From contig NC_037088.1 in assembly GCF_002994745.2 (NCBI RefSeq), positions 51,861,897 through 51,925,896 on the forward strand: a stretch of DNA of 64,000 nt, written 5' to 3'. This stretch comes from Rosa chinensis (taxonomy: Eukaryota; Streptophyta; Magnoliopsida; Rosales; Rosaceae). This document shows positions 1 through 12,500 of the stretch, one piece after another. The first letter of the stretch is position 1. Each line of letters opens with the position of its first letter. Below the pieces are notes generated by a model. That model had not been told where the DNA came from, searched no databases, and was given only the letters and a program-made list of their open reading frames with translations. The position numbers were made by a program, and so were the translations under genes.

Positions 1-1
1 G

Positions 2-1660
2 CTGACCTCTTTTGCCGCAAACCCATCTGAGAATTGGAAGGATAAGGACTGCGCAATATACTTGGTTGTATCACTTGCTACTAAGAGGGCTGGTGGCACT
101 TCTGTTACGACTGATCTTGTTGATGTTCAGAACTTCTTTGGGACAGTGATTGTTCCAGAACTGCAGAGTCAGGATGTGAATGGATATCCAATGCTTAAGG
201 CGGGCGCATTGAAATTTTTCACAATGTTCCGGAATCATATACCAAAGCCTATGACATTACAATTTTTTCCAGATTTGATTCGGTTCCTTCGTGCAGAGTC
301 CAATGTAGTTCACTCTTATGCTGCAAGTTGTATTGAGAAGCTTTTGCTGGTAAAGGATGAGGGTGGACAAGCAAGATATACTTCAGTAGATATTTCTCCA
401 GTGCTGCCACAACTGATGACCAACCTCTTTGAGGCTTTGAAGGTTCCAGAATCTGAGGAAAATCAATATGTGATGAAGTGTATTATGCGAGTTCTCGGGG
501 TTGCAGACATATCCCGTGAGATTGTTGGACCTTGTATTACTGGGTTGACATCAATACTCAACAAAGCTTGTGAAAACCCCAAGAATCCAGTATTTAACCA
601 CTATGTTTTTGAGTCTGTGGCTGTCCTTGTGAAACGAGCATGCGGCAAGGATGCCTCTCTCATATCGATTTTTGAGATAAACCTTTTCCCCAGTATCCAG
701 AAGATATTGGTCGAAGATGTGCAAGAGTTCTATCCTTATGCACTTCAGCTGCTGGCTCAACTTGTTGAGTTGAACAGGCCACCCATTCCACAGAGTTACA
801 TGCAGATTTTTCCAATGCTGTTGTCTCCTGACTCGTGGAGAAAGGCTTCCAATGTCCCTGCTCTTGTGCGTTTGCTTCAAGCATTCCTTCAGAAGGCACC
901 CCATGAGCTCAACCAAGAGGGCAGGTTGAGACAGGTCCTTGAGATTTCCAATAAGCTTGTCTCAGCCCGTAGTACTGATGAACAGGGTTTCTATGTGCTA
1001 AATACTGTTGTTGAGAGCCTTGATTTTAATGTGATTGCGCCTTACATTGGTCAGATTTGGAGTGCACTTTTCACAGTTCTCCAAAGCAGGCAGACAGGAA
1101 AGTTTATCAAGTGTCTATTGATTTTTATGTCACTCTTTCTGGTCAAACATGGCTCTACAAACCTTGTCGATTCAGTGAATAGCATTCAGGCCAACCTATT
1201 TCTGATGATCTTGGGGCAGTTTTGGATACCTAATCTTACACTTATTACAGGAGTCATTGAGACTAAGTTGACTGCAGTTGCATCAACCCGACTTCTGTGT
1301 GAATCTCAAATGCTTCTGGATGCTGCAGCCGTTGAGCACTGGGGGAAACTGCTTAACAACATTGTAACCCTTCTTTCACGAACAGAGCAGGACAGGGTTG
1401 AAGAGGATCCTGAAATGCCTGAATTTTCAGAAAATGTTGGATATTCTGCCACCTTTATTCGGCTGCACAATGCTGGGAAGACTGAGGATGATCCGCTGAA
1501 AGATATAAGAGATGCAAAGGAATTTTTGGTGACTTCGTTGGCTAGGCTTTCTGCGCTTTCCCCAGGCAGATACCCTCAAATCATCAGTCAATATGTTGAA
1601 CCAACCAATCAGGCAGAACTACTTCGTCTCTGCAACTCTTATAACTGCCAAATTGTTTAA
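2..1660 (+). CDS. CAS: Exportin-2 / importin-alpha re-exporter (CAS/CSE1), 3' part
   Basis: This is the C-terminal ~552 residues of the HEAT-repeat karyopherin that returns importin-alpha to the cytoplasm with RanGTP. The reading frame is already open at base 2 and continues leftwards, so the start lies outside the window. An ATG-like start near base 62 is not the true start, because the family-typical stretch [19 protein letters not shown] spans it. The conserved Cse1 core (for example [15 protein letters not shown]) and the CAS C-terminal domain follow without an intron to a TAA at 1658-1660. Family members have about 960-980 residues, so roughly the last 55-60% is present. The intronless layout fits the plant CAS gene as I remember it. 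No frame breaks are seen. The gene is a housekeeping factor and is the left anchor of the conserved gene order with Arabidopsis At2g46520. Confidence 0.95.
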   Translation: MTSFAANPSENWKDKDCAIYLVVSLATKRAGGTSVTTDLVDVQNFFGTVIVPELQSQDVNGYPMLKAGALKFFTMFRNHIPKPMTLQFFPDLIRFLRAESNVVHSYAASCIEKLLLVKDEGGQARYTSVDISPVLPQLMTNLFEALKVPESEENQYVMKCIMRVLGVADISREIVGPCITGLTSILNKACENPKNPVFNHYVFESVAVLVKRACGKDASLISIFEINLFPSIQKILVEDVQEFYPYALQLLAQLVELNRPPIPQSYMQIFPMLLSPDSWRKASNVPALVRLLQAFLQKAPHELNQEGRLRQVLEISNKLVSARSTDEQGFYVLNTVVESLDFNVIAPYIGQIWSALFTVLQSRQTGKFIKCLLIFMSLFLVKHGSTNLVDSVNSIQANLFLMILGQFWIPNLTLITGVIETKLTAVASTRLLCESQMLLDAAAVEHWGKLLNNIVTLLSRTEQDRVEEDPEMPEFSENVGYSATFIRLHNAGKTEDDPLKDIRDAKEFLVTSLARLSALSPGRYPQIISQYVEPTNQAELLRLCNSYNCQIV

Positions 1661-4355
1661 GTGAGTATAAAACTGCAAACTTCTTCTTTGCTTTTTGATT
1701 ATGCACGATTTTCTTTTGTTTCTGATGGATAAGTTTGGAGCATGTCTTGATTACAATCTGGAACTATTTGTGTTGATATTTAGTTTTGGCCATAATATGT
1801 AGCATAAATACGTGAAACACAATGAGGCTTAAAGTTGAGTCTGTTGTAGACTCTGAGTCTGATCTGTTCTGATATCAAAAGGTGTTGCTTTGTTGGTTTG
1901 TTTCTAGCATAAGAATGTCTATTGGATCCCGTCTTTGTCGTTATTCTTTCCTATTCTCTTTGAAATTTTAATCCATCCCTTTTCATTGGTATGACCTTGT
2001 TAACTTTTATCTATTCTTCATTTATAATTTCTTTTTCAAATTGATATATTTCATATTTGTGTGAAGTGTATTCACAATTTATGTGTGTATAATGCTGTAT
2101 ATCTTAGTAATGTTTTTTTCATTGGTATACTAACATGTGTGCATTTGTTTTATGTATTAAATATTGCCACTTCAGAAACTACAGGTTAGAAGTGGATAAC
2201 AAAACATAGTATTCTTGGGAAAAGCTATAGATTAGAAGGGTAGTACTGCAGTAATCAATAGCTTGAAAGTATATGTTTACCTGGAAATACAGTAGATCTG
2301 TGTAAACATTGAGGAGATTTCAAGGGAAATAAATAATTCAATGATTTGATCAGTTAATATTACTATGGTACAAGAGAAAATAACAGTATCTAATCGAACA
2401 CTGGTAGATTAAGTGCTGGTAATAAAAAAAAGGCCGGGTTGCTGTATTGAGGTATAAACAGTAACTCAAGAACATTTGAGTTTAATGATTTCGGGAGACA
2501 TATAAGGAAGTTAAATCTACAAAACTCCACGGTCTACAAAAGTAGTGCTAAGACCACATGCTCAAAATCTGAAAGTAATGTGTGTAGGTCTGAAGTTAAA
2601 TCTGAACTGGCCAAAAAAAAAAAGTCATCTTCTAGATTATTGTGCTTATGGAGAAATCTGTTTGCTCAAGTTTCATTTGGGGAACTGAAAGCGACAGAGC
2701 TCTGGTTGAACATGCGCTTTCTTTAAAATTTGATTTGCCTAATATATAGTGCTCTTATTTACTGTTAACTAGAGATGTGTAATTATGGGAGATCATGTTG
2801 TATGCATTTCTTGGACTGGGATCTTCTTTGTTTAGATGTGTCTTGTAGTGGCAGATATTTGGCCTTGTTGGTTCGGTATTCAGGGGTTTACACCAATATG
2901 TTCAAGTGGTTGTCTAGTTGGTCCTCTAGGTATCCGGAACATCTGAAATCTGCTGAACTTTTTCCTAACCTCTAGCATATTTGTCTTTATTTATCTATCA
3001 ACGTTTAACAATATGCTGTTACAAGTGAGTGTCTACCTCGGATATAGTTCAAATTGTCAAGTGCATGTAGAAGTTTTTGTTATTGCATATCAGAGTTAAT
3101 TTCATTAACCTTCTAAGCGAGTTAGGTTAATGCACTTATTTACTAGTCCCCTTTAGATAACTTTTTTTCTACTTCTTTTGTTCCTGTTAAATCAAAATTT
3201 AATAACTGCTGCTAAAAATAAATTATCTAATGGTTGTGTGTGAACTTTCAGGACTTCGTGTGGCTATGAAGATGAGGGCATTTTATCTTCATTGAATCTC
3301 CGTCAGCATGCATTTGTGAGCAACCATTACTGTCTCTTAGTCAACGGTTGTAGATGAGATTATCGTCATCTCTGCAACTCCTAAGATGTTCTGCAGATAT
3401 GATAAGGGATTTTTTGTTACACTTTTTGGAGTCGTCTTCCATGCATAGCAATCACCTAGTGGTTAATTGCGTACTACATCATCATGGGAATTTCTTCAAG
3501 TCCTCAGTTGTCTGCATATGTTGTTGTCATGTAAACTTGCTTTTGTCCAATATTATTGCATGTATACATTATTGCATCGCTATAATTTTAATGTTAATGA
3601 CATCTCAGTTGGTTTAAGTGAGTAAGGTTGGCATAATTTTCTTGTTTCTACCAAAATCGAGTAATCTTTCTGCCTTAGTTGAAGCCGACATATAATTTGT
3701 TTACTTGGGCTAGAAGGATTCCTCCTTTTTGGGTCTGTGCTTTCCCAGTATTAAGTTTTAATATAGTGGGAGAAGAAAACTGGAAGCTTTAGTTAAGTTT
3801 TTTTAGATTGTAGTGGGCGCATGTTTTCAGCACTCATGAAATATATGCAAGGGGCGTATCATCAAACTTGTTTCTGGGGTTCCTATGCTTTGCCATATTG
3901 TATTAGTGCACTGCATCTGGAGCACAATAGTTTTTGCGCAATCTGCGGTTCCTTAACTGGTTCAAGATCTTGTTGCAAATGCTATTGGTTGTGGCCAGAT
4001 CACTAAAGTTTTGCACAAGATTTGTAAAATCTAACTATTGTTGTTGTTAGCATTATAAACAATCTTTCTTATTCAATACAAGAACATTCGATCCATAAAA
4101 GAGAAAACAAAGCAAAATACTCCCATCACCTATGGAAAACTTGTGAGACAGTTGTTTTATACCCCATTGTTTATACCTCTCAAGGTCCATAACCTCCTAT
4201 AGGACAAGACACCCCATCTCATTGGCAGATGGAGACCCAGTCTTCCATCCCATGAGTGCTGCCTCGGTTTGAGCCCAATGGCCTACGACCCTTTTGAAAA
4301 ATAAAAGAAAAATATGAAGTCAGTGGACCAAAATCAAAAGGTTTCCTCCCTTTCC
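1661..4355 (+). other. CAS 3' region: probable 3'-UTR intron (1661-3251), then intergenic DNA
   Basis: GTGAGT follows the CAS stop codon directly, which looks like a 5' splice site. A good acceptor, TTTCAG, ends at 3251. The AT/T-rich 1.6 kb between them reads like an intron, so the 3' UTR probably continues from 3252. This is inferred from splice consensus only. Short ORFs at 2775, 3354 and 3821 have no recognisable protein content. From about 4000 to 4355 nothing else can be identified. Confidence 0.5.
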
Positions 4356-4619
4356 CTATTTTTTTTTTTGGTTACAAAAAGTTTAGGTAAGAGGGAGACT
4401 TCCCTACATTATCAAGGTCAGGGCAAACTTACGACCTTAACCTAACAGGATTTACAAAACTGGCCAGTGTCCCAGCCCAATTCATTGGTATGGAATTATG
4501 CAGGACATTTTCTAAATTGCCCACCAAATGAGAGATTGTTGGTAGCGGAGATCGAATTTGTATGAATTTATACCTCAAGTCCGCCATTACCAACTGAACC
4601 AACTCTGATCGGCATTCCC
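4356..4619 (-). mobile_element. tRNA-related SINE (minus strand)
   Basis: Read on the minus strand, the head carries a box-A-like TGGTTCAGTTGGTAATGG and, about 35 bases on, a box-B-like ATTCGATCTCC. A unique body of about 170 bases follows and ends in a poly(A) tail, seen as the T-run at about 4358-4370 on the plus strand. The 8-base CCCTTTCC flanks both ends (4348-4355 and 4620-4627) and fits a target-site duplication. The element is about 264 bases. The family is not known to me. The promoter boxes are degenerate, so a chance tRNA resemblance is possible. Confidence 0.55.
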
Positions 4620-5229
4620 CCCTTTCCGTCATGAAACAATAACCGGGTTTTTCATCAGCCAATGAATTTCTTAAACAAGCACCAAGTGATGTTAAAACAA
4701 AAGTGTAAGTGATAATAAAAATTAGGAATGCTGTCAGTTTTGCTGGGCTGCTCAACTGACATCCACTAAAGATAATTAGGATTCTTTTTGGAGGCTTAAT
4801 TAGTGAATGGTTGACATGAACTGTATCATATTAAGTGTCAAATGGAGGTTTCTTACCAACAAGCCTTGTCCAATCCCAAATATTTTGGTACCTAGGAAAA
4901 AAAATTATGATTGTCATGTCTTTTGGGTACCCCACCATATGGCCAATGGTCCCTATCTATGCTGATAAACCTAGACTCACCATCATCACTGAATTGATGG
5001 TCCAAAGGCCATTTCCAATGACCAATCCCATTTTTGCTAACCTACTTAGAGGTGAGTTTACCTAATTTGAACAATCCTTTGCCATCTATATCTCTATGGC
5101 TCACTTTGTGTATCAACGAAAAAAGGTTGTAAATGCTCCAAGGTATTTATGGTGCATGATGGAAACAGCACGGTGGACAACCCAACAAACCTAAATATCC
5201 AATAGAGAAAAGGATAACATTATCCAAAA

Positions 5230-5401
5230 GAGAGATTATTCAGAGCACCGTCGTGCACTTGCACCAACATAAATGAATGGTTAGATTGCATTAAATACAC
5301 TTTTTGTTTATTAAAAATAAAGTTTATAATAAATATCAAGGGTTGAGATTATTTTATAAGGGTTGGGTCACTTACACCGTCGGTACATAGAATAATTTCC
5401 A
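5230..5401. mobile_element. Mutator-like MITE, ~172 bp, 9-bp TSD
   Basis: The ends are imperfect terminal inverted repeats. The left end reads ATTATTCAGAGCACCGTCG and the right end, on the reverse strand, reads ATTATTCTATGTACCGACGG. The 9-base TATCCAAAA is present on both sides (5221-5229 and 5402-5410). A 9-base duplication is typical of MULE-type transposition. The interior is AT-rich and non-coding. Confidence 0.6.
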
Positions 5402-5410
5402 TATCCAAAA

Positions 5411-7064
5411 TTGTCCAGCAATTTACTTCTGTTTTTAGTCAGGAGCGTAGAGAATTTTTAATTTTAGATAAAAACTAAACTGTTGGAGAACTGACCAAAG
5501 ACCTTGCACTTGATTGTTCTCCAGTGGTGGACTTCTACAAGTCATATTCTATAATTCTCATCATCCTCGTATGAAAATAAGATGACAATAGATTCATGAA
5601 TCATCGATCCATATGACAGGTTAGAGAATATTATATACCTACATTTCCCTAATGTCCAAAAAATAATAAGACCTTTATTTTCCCCTATATGACCATATGG
5701 GTTCTCATACATGCAAGAGGTAAAAGATAACTGTTGAAAAGAGTCTCACAATCTCACTGTGTGATTTTTACTTGTTAATTTTTATATGTAAAGAAAATAT
5801 ATATGATGATAAAAATGGTCTAAATATGCTTGATCCGTAAATGAAAGTTTAAATTCATAAGCGGGTTAGAAAAAAAAATGCAAAGTATATTTTACTACCC
5901 TATAGTTTTCCTCAACAACAATTCAATTCACTTCCTCTACTTTGAATTCTGAAAATTCACCAACCCTTGTCAGGAAAAATATACAAAAAGCAACGCCATC
6001 CATGTTAATTCTCCATTCGTTTTTTTGTTAAATGCTAACAAAACTAACATGGGAGTGATGGGACCATGTCTTTGTTGACAAGGATAACCATAGTGAAAAA
6101 AGAAAAAAGAAAAAAGAAAAAATAATGCCCATGCTTGTGTAAGACATGTTGATGTTTGCGAGTAACAATCCCACCATATCCTATACTTGGGCAACAACGA
6201 TATCTTGCCATTGAATGAAATGATACATCTTTTTTTAACAAATCCAAATAGGGCAACTATCATTCATCGAAAGTCAGAAATGACTATTACACATCCTCCC
6301 TCTACCATTAAGGGGTTGATAAAGAGTTTGTGGTAGTAGCACAGTGATACATACATTAGGTACAATCATTTGACGGTTTCATGCTCCGAAAGGAAGCCTA
6401 TAAATTATTACCTACTACATAATAAATAGGCCAAGAAAACAAGACTAGATGATGCTCACTAAAAAACAAGAAACATAGCTCCCTAACAAAGTTGGAACAA
6501 CTAGAAAATGGTTTAAGCAACATAAGAAATGAATTTCTTTTTTTTCTTGAGTGAAAATATAAGAAAGAACTTTCTAGCATTTTGTTAAAATTAAAAAAAA
6601 AAAAAAAAGAATAGTATGATTGAGAATGCTCATTATTTGAACCAAGCTTTTGCATATTTCTCTTTTCACTGTGGTATTGGACCCAGCATAGTTCAGCTAC
6701 TCATGCTTGTCTTCAGTCTTCACATGTTCTAACATGAATTATGACTTCAAACGGATGCCTATTTCTCTCCTCAAATTACATATAGGCGCCAAATTAACTA
6801 ACTAAACTTGACTACTTAATTATTCTATGTAGGGCTAACCTAGTCCAAATAGTGCTAAAATCTAGGTTGGAGAAAAATGAAAAGAAGTAAAGGAGTTAGG
6901 TACCCAAGTACCTCATAATGTGTTAAGGTTTAGGGCAGTAAAGAAACATAACCAGAATTGGTCTCCACATGGGGTTTGCATTCAATATCAATTGTCCCAC
7001 CAATCATGTATTTTCACAATAATTAATGTCACACAAGGAGGGTACATCCCCTAGAGGGAGGTCA

Positions 7065-7110
<46 letters not shown>

Positions 7111-8261
7111 TGTCACACACATATACCCTTTAACTTTAGCATCAGCCTAACCCAAAGTAACGGTAACAGTTTGGAAGATTCTTCCAAGATACCCAATCTT
7201 TTTAGGAAAAGAAATAATAGCGAGCAAAGGAGATGCTTAGGAGAGGTCAAAAGAAGCCATCTTGTTAGCATTAGTCACCAAATGATCAATGTTACAACTT
7301 TATTTTGTCAATTTTAAGGGATCTAATCTCCAATCTAAATGGAATCTATACAAATGAGATAGATAAGATTATTATACGATAAGTTAATTTAATTTTGGTT
7401 TATGTATTCCAATTGGAGTAATTGTATGTGTATGATGGTGACATTAACCCTTGATATCTAAGTGATCCTTAAGAGTTGAGCAATAGTCGTTTTGTTATTT
7501 TAAGCTTAGAATATGCCTTTTGATCAAAACATTCATATTCTACATAATGGATTCTCAAATAACTAGAATTAATTATTGTGTCTGGCATGGCGTTGCTTCC
7601 TTTGTTCTACATCAAAGTGTCAAAGGGATTTTCTTTTTCCTTATTTCTTTCCCTTATTAGTGAGGGTGGAGGAAGGAAACGGTTTGGGTCAAAAAAAAAA
7701 GAAAGAAAAAAAAACTTGCTTAATGTTTGAAAAGATGCAAAGCAAGAATCAAATCTTCATGTGTAGTTTTAGTCTAAAGTTTGTTCTTAAACATACTCAC
7801 ATTATAATCACATTATTCTTTGGAACAAAGGGTACGTGCATGAAATATTTATAATTTATTAAATAGTGCCTACAACTATCTCTTGCTTAATTTCACAATT
7901 GTAGAAGAATATTATTAATTGCAACATTTCAGCTATTGTGATATGTAATTTTTATTGTAGGTTCATTTAAATTTTGTTTATTGAATGGTTCAAAATAATT
8001 CAATGTATTAAATTGTCTCGAGCACATGTATTTATTTCATTTTGAGTCTCTAAATTCTTGGAGTGATAATCATCACTCACCATTTTTTATCACCTAATTG
8101 ACACAATCTGGTCATTTCTCATAACTAGTGGTACAATGGATCATACAAACTCAACATAAAAATTGACAAAAATAACTAATTATACACAAATCCGAGGAAC
8201 CTTTCCTCATCTCTCACTGCTCAAGCTAATCTTCTCCGTGTGATAATATTTAATACAATTA
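5411..8261. other. Intergenic, AT-rich, no gene recognised
   Basis: This stretch has only short ORFs without family resemblance. It holds homopolymer and purine runs (for example A/G-rich 6097-6121 and poly-A 6595-6609) and a CT microsatellite listed separately. The sequence around 6230-6420 reads like the decayed tail of a retroelement, but I found no domain or duplicated ends to support a call. Confidence 0.5.
7066..7105. repeat. (CT)n microsatellite
   Basis: An almost pure CT dinucleotide tract of about 38 bases is followed by CACACA-type sequence. It lies far from any gene. Confidence 0.9.
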
Positions 8262-8540
8262 GGTGGTGTTTGTTACGTGGGACTATTATCCCCCACCTTA
8301 TTTCCTATAATAGTCTAGGACTCTTCTAACCTGGGATATGCTATGTTAATACATGACCCATGTTTGGTACTGCTTAGGACTAAAGAGCAGAATAGTCAAA
8401 ATAGTCATATCCCATGTTTGTTTGTGTATTGGACTAAAAGTTGGTAATTTGTAGAGACATGAACAATTTTATGAGTTTGTGAGAAGAAAGGAAAATTGGA
8501 ATGAGAAAGCTGAAGACAAATCCAGAAATTGTATCCCTTA

Positions 8541-8846
8541 CGTGACCAGTTACAGTTACTTGGTCAGTGACATGGTCAGTTACTTAACCAGTTACAGATA
8601 CTTGGTCAGTGACATGGTCAGTTACTTGGTCAGTGACATGGTCAGTTACTTGGTCAGTGACATGGTCAGTTACTTGACCAGTTACAGATACTTGGTCAGT
8701 GACATGGTCAGTTACTTGGTCAGTGACATGGTCAGTTACTTGGTCAGTGACATGGTCAGTTACTTGACTAGTGACATGGTCAGTTACTTGGTCAGTGACA
8801 TGTTCAGTTACGTGACCAGTTACATGACTAGTTACAGTTACTTGAC
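8541..8846 (+). repeat. Minisatellite with 12/24-bp period inside the Harbinger-type element
   Basis: About 25 tandem 12-base units alternate between GTCAGTGACATG and GTCAGTTACTTG-like sequence, giving a 24-base higher-order period. Some units are variants (GACCAGTTACAG, GACTAGTGACATG). The period is a multiple of three, so the array stays open in one frame and encodes a VSDMVSYL-type repeat. The ORF at 8479-8856 is therefore a by-product of the repeat and not good evidence of a protein. Confidence 0.9.
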
Positions 8847-9020
8847 CCAGAATTGATCAACATCCAAAATCAATGAAAACAAACAACCAAATAAGAAGAT
8901 AAAAACACAGACGTTGTTAAAAGAAAGAAAAAACCCAGAATTGATCAACATTCAAAATCAATGAAAACAACCAACCAAAGAAGAAGATAAAAACACAGAC
9001 ATTGTTAAAAGAAAAAAAAA
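8845..9020. repeat. 88-bp direct tandem duplication
   Basis: Two adjacent copies (8845-8932 and 8933-9020) share about 95% identity. Each begins ACCCAGAATTGATCAACA and ends in A/G-rich sequence. A third copy starts at 9021 (ACCCAATCTTG) but decays. The duplication abuts the minisatellite within the same transposon. Confidence 0.85.
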
Positions 9021-9535
9021 ACCCAATCTTGAAATTGATCAATTCTTAGCAAATCAAGCTACCCAGACACCAATTGTTACAACCCATAAACAATTGTTAA
9101 TAGAAAATCAATCCATAGTCTTTAATTTAACAAATCACAGTAGATACATGAGAAGAAGAAGCTAAACAGGGTTGAAGGGAAGAGGGAATCAGAATCAAAG
9201 CAAAAGGAGCATGACATAGAAAAGAAATTGAACATAGAAGTTCAAGGAGGATGATGCGCGATCGAGAGTGGAGAGACGAGGCTGAAGCACGAAAGAGAAG
9301 GAGAGACGAGGTTGAAGCGCGCGAAAGGGAAGGAGAGACTAATGCGTTGTTGAAGCCCGTGCTTCCACAGTCCGATGAGTTTTGGGGGTTCTATGTAAGA
9401 AGGTCGGGAGCTGATGCGGGGACTCTCTAATCTCATTTAATTGAGTCCTCATGTGTGCCAAACGTGGGATGAGTCTTATTTTCTTATATAAGTTACTCCA
9501 ATCCAGTCCAGTCTCATGTAACAAACATAGCCTTA

Positions 9536-12500
9536 GTGCTTTGCTTTGGAGACAATGGTTCTCATTAGTCATTACAAGTCCAAGTTGGACTAGATAAATA
9601 TAGTTTAGAAACCAAGGGTGATTCCCTTCAAAGCTCTGCTGCACTCCCCTCCTCACGTCTGGGTCAAACACTCAAATGCACAAACGACATATGAATCATG
9701 CATGTGGTGGTGTTCCAAAAGCATCAAATTCAACACTGGGCCACCCCAACATCTTACAAAGACTAATTTTTTGGTCATGCATGGGGTTATCAAGTCATTA
9801 AGAGATTTGTGATTATTTACTCATGAAATAAAAATCAATAGGTAATTTAACAAAAATTCTTCTATACATCAGTAATGTAAGTGATCCGGCATCTGTTAGA
9901 TTATTATAGTCAATGGTATTTGTTGTTTTTCATTTTTAATAACCGAACAGTGCACTTGAAGTTATCTAGCTGTCTATTTCTGTTGGTATAAGTGCACATC
10001 GATACTCTGAATCTCTTCGCAGTGCAGCGCTCATGACGGATCAATTTAGTATGATACCCATGTCGCTTGTAATATGGACACAAGTTGAATCGGATGTTTT
10101 TTGTATGATCTGATGGACTCGCATGTTTAAGCTTACCTAATGGAGGCAGAAGTCTTTTTTCTTTACAATAAGCTAATTGGGGTGCGTGTGATTGCAACTA
10201 CAACAACCCTGTAGAGGTTAATTGGCATCGGCGAATTTACCTAGCCATTTTTCGGGTGGTGCAGGTGAGTAGAGTGCATACAAGACCTAGACATGGTGGT
10301 TTAACGGTGGGCTCGACGGTGAGGTTTCTAGAGTTTTGGTTTCATCTTCATCGATTTTTACTATAGGTCTGAGGACATCATTCCATGTTGAGTGGTTAGA
10401 AACTAAAGCTCGGGTAGTAGATAATCGTGGGTTGAATCTTCCGAGCTCGATGGTGTTTCGGTTTCAAATTCTAAATGATGTATTAGGTAATCCATTCAGA
10501 AACCTGAATTCTCGAGAGGGGGGAGATCGCCTTCACTTCTTAAGGATATGAACCATGTTGTACTTTCAATTTACTAGTACTATTAGTCACTCATTAGCTA
10601 GTTACTTACTTTACTGTATTGAAATTTACACTCTTACATGACAAACTCCGTTATGCTTCAGTCTTATCTTTACGAAAAAAATATTCTTTCCCTTACTGCT
10701 TTTTATGCTTTTCATTTTTATCAATACTATTAGTCCTACTTATACTTCTTAACTTAATGTTTATCTATGTGCATGTTGTGTGATGACAGTGCTTGATAGA
10801 TATAATTTCTTTACACATATGTCTTCATCATCTATTTCCTTTTTCATTAAATGATAAAAATTTATACTTTTGGTATGATGGGTGTTGATCTATAAATCGA
10901 TCAAACATGGACTGAATTAGTCCATAACTTGATTCGATCCAATTTGAAAACTAACCGGATCTGATAAGATTCGGGGTCAGAAAATACTTCGATCTGATAT
11001 GATTCGATAAAAAAATAATCAGATCAGATCTAATCCATAAGAAAAACGGCATAATTTGATCGGATCTAATAAAGGAAAACTAGATTTGATTTGAGAATCT
11101 AATAACAAAATGTATACTTGGCTCGTTAGGTTATATGATGTGCCATCAGATAATGTGACCTAAAAATAAAAAGATAAATATTGGTAAGAAAATAGGTAAG
11201 TAATTTTTTTGTTGTTGATATGATAGGTAAGTAATTTTGCATCATATAAATTAGATGGAATCACATTTGATCCATATTGATAAATGTATTCAATGAGTTG
11301 CCAGATTTACTCATAATAGTATAAGATAAGCTGTAGATCAATTTGCTCAGTTATGGGTCCATACAAGTGAGTGGAGCGACCAAGATAAATTCAGTGATGT
11401 CGAGGACCAATTTTCCTGATTTAGAGATCTAGTGAACATACATTGCCAAGATCATGATCTAGCTAGGATTGTTCTGTGATTCAAATGGTTCTTATCTCAA
11501 TCTCCATGATATTTTTAACTGACAATTTGATGGGGAGAATCGAAGATTAGATGAAGAAGAATGAATGAATCAGGATTTGGAAAAAAAAGAGTGAAGAATG
11601 AATCAGAGCAGGGGAGGAGTCACATAAGGGCCGTGACCCACTAGAGTATAAGTACAAATATATATTTTGCTTCAACATAGTGTAACAAATCTACTCTAGT
11701 GTAGTGGCTGTTTGATTGAGTTAATAATAGCATAGGTATGAGTTTGATGCTCCTTGCTGTAAGCTTTAGGGTTCTATTTTTTGTCTTCTTCTTTTTTTGT
11801 CTGAAAATGTGGGTTTATGTATGTAACTATATATTACATATGTAGTTAATTATATATTACGTATGTAGTGCTATTGTTCTACTTTTGAATTATAAAAGTT
11901 GATGTATATAGTTATTGCTTTAAACAATTTACAAGATGTATATTACTTTAGTTATTATTATTATTTTTAATTAAGTTTTGATATTTCGTGAGTGCTCCAC
12001 CTTAAATCAAAATCTGGCTTCGCCGCTGAATCACAGGAATGAGAAAGAAGAAGGGAGGCTTGATTAGATTGAGTTTTAGGAGTACTCAGGTTGGACCAAA
12101 CCGACTTTCTCAATTTACTTATGTTTCCGAGCATTCTGACTAAAAATAAGAGAAACACATACGATAAGTGTAGTCGAGCTAGTTTTGTGACTACATTTCA
12201 AAATGCCTGACCTTCTATAGTAGGAGTGTAAGACTATCCTATTTAGCTTCATAGCTAGTTACTAGTTCCAATAGTAAATAAGTTAAACGAGACAGTAAAA
12301 CTAGTAATCAAGTTTAGGTTTGATTTTTTACTTTTCAAAAGGGGTTAATGGTTCGCATTGTTCAAGGACTTGGAAACAGAATGTTCTGTATCGGAGACGA
12401 AAAAACTAGTAGCTTCACGACACGTCGGTACGGAACCGACACACCACGTGGCTAAAGCTTAATGAGCATTACCACTATGACGTGTCCCGTGGGGCCGAAT

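Larger units (their letters stand above)
8262..9532. mobile_element. Non-autonomous PIF/Harbinger (Tourist-like) element, 1271 bp
   Basis: The element starts GGTGGTGTTTGTTACG and its other end, on the reverse strand, reads GGCTATGTTTGTTACATG. About 18 of the first 23 terminal bases match. It is flanked by TTA on both sides (8259-8261 and 9533-9535), the three-base duplication typical of PIF/Harbinger transposons. No transposase or Myb-like ORF is present, so it must have been mobilised in trans. The interior carries a minisatellite (8541-8846) and an 88-base direct duplication (8845-9020). At 1.27 kb it is larger than a typical Tourist MITE. Confidence 0.75.

Noticed and set aside
551..916. 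Antisense ORFs inside CAS (551-916, 660-899)
   Set aside because: Shadows of the plus-strand CAS frame with no family resemblance.
4429..5065. Short ORFs at 4429-4755 and 4835-5065
   Set aside because: The first overlaps a SINE; the second has no recognisable domain and no good upstream leader.
8541..8846. Regular repeats resembling a CRISPR array
   Set aside because: Units are directly contiguous without unique spacers, and the DNA is plant nuclear.
8479..8856. 125-codon ORF with VSDMVSYL repeats as a possible repeat protein
   Set aside because: It is the translation of a minisatellite whose period is a multiple of three, inside a non-autonomous transposon. No leader or domain supports a gene.
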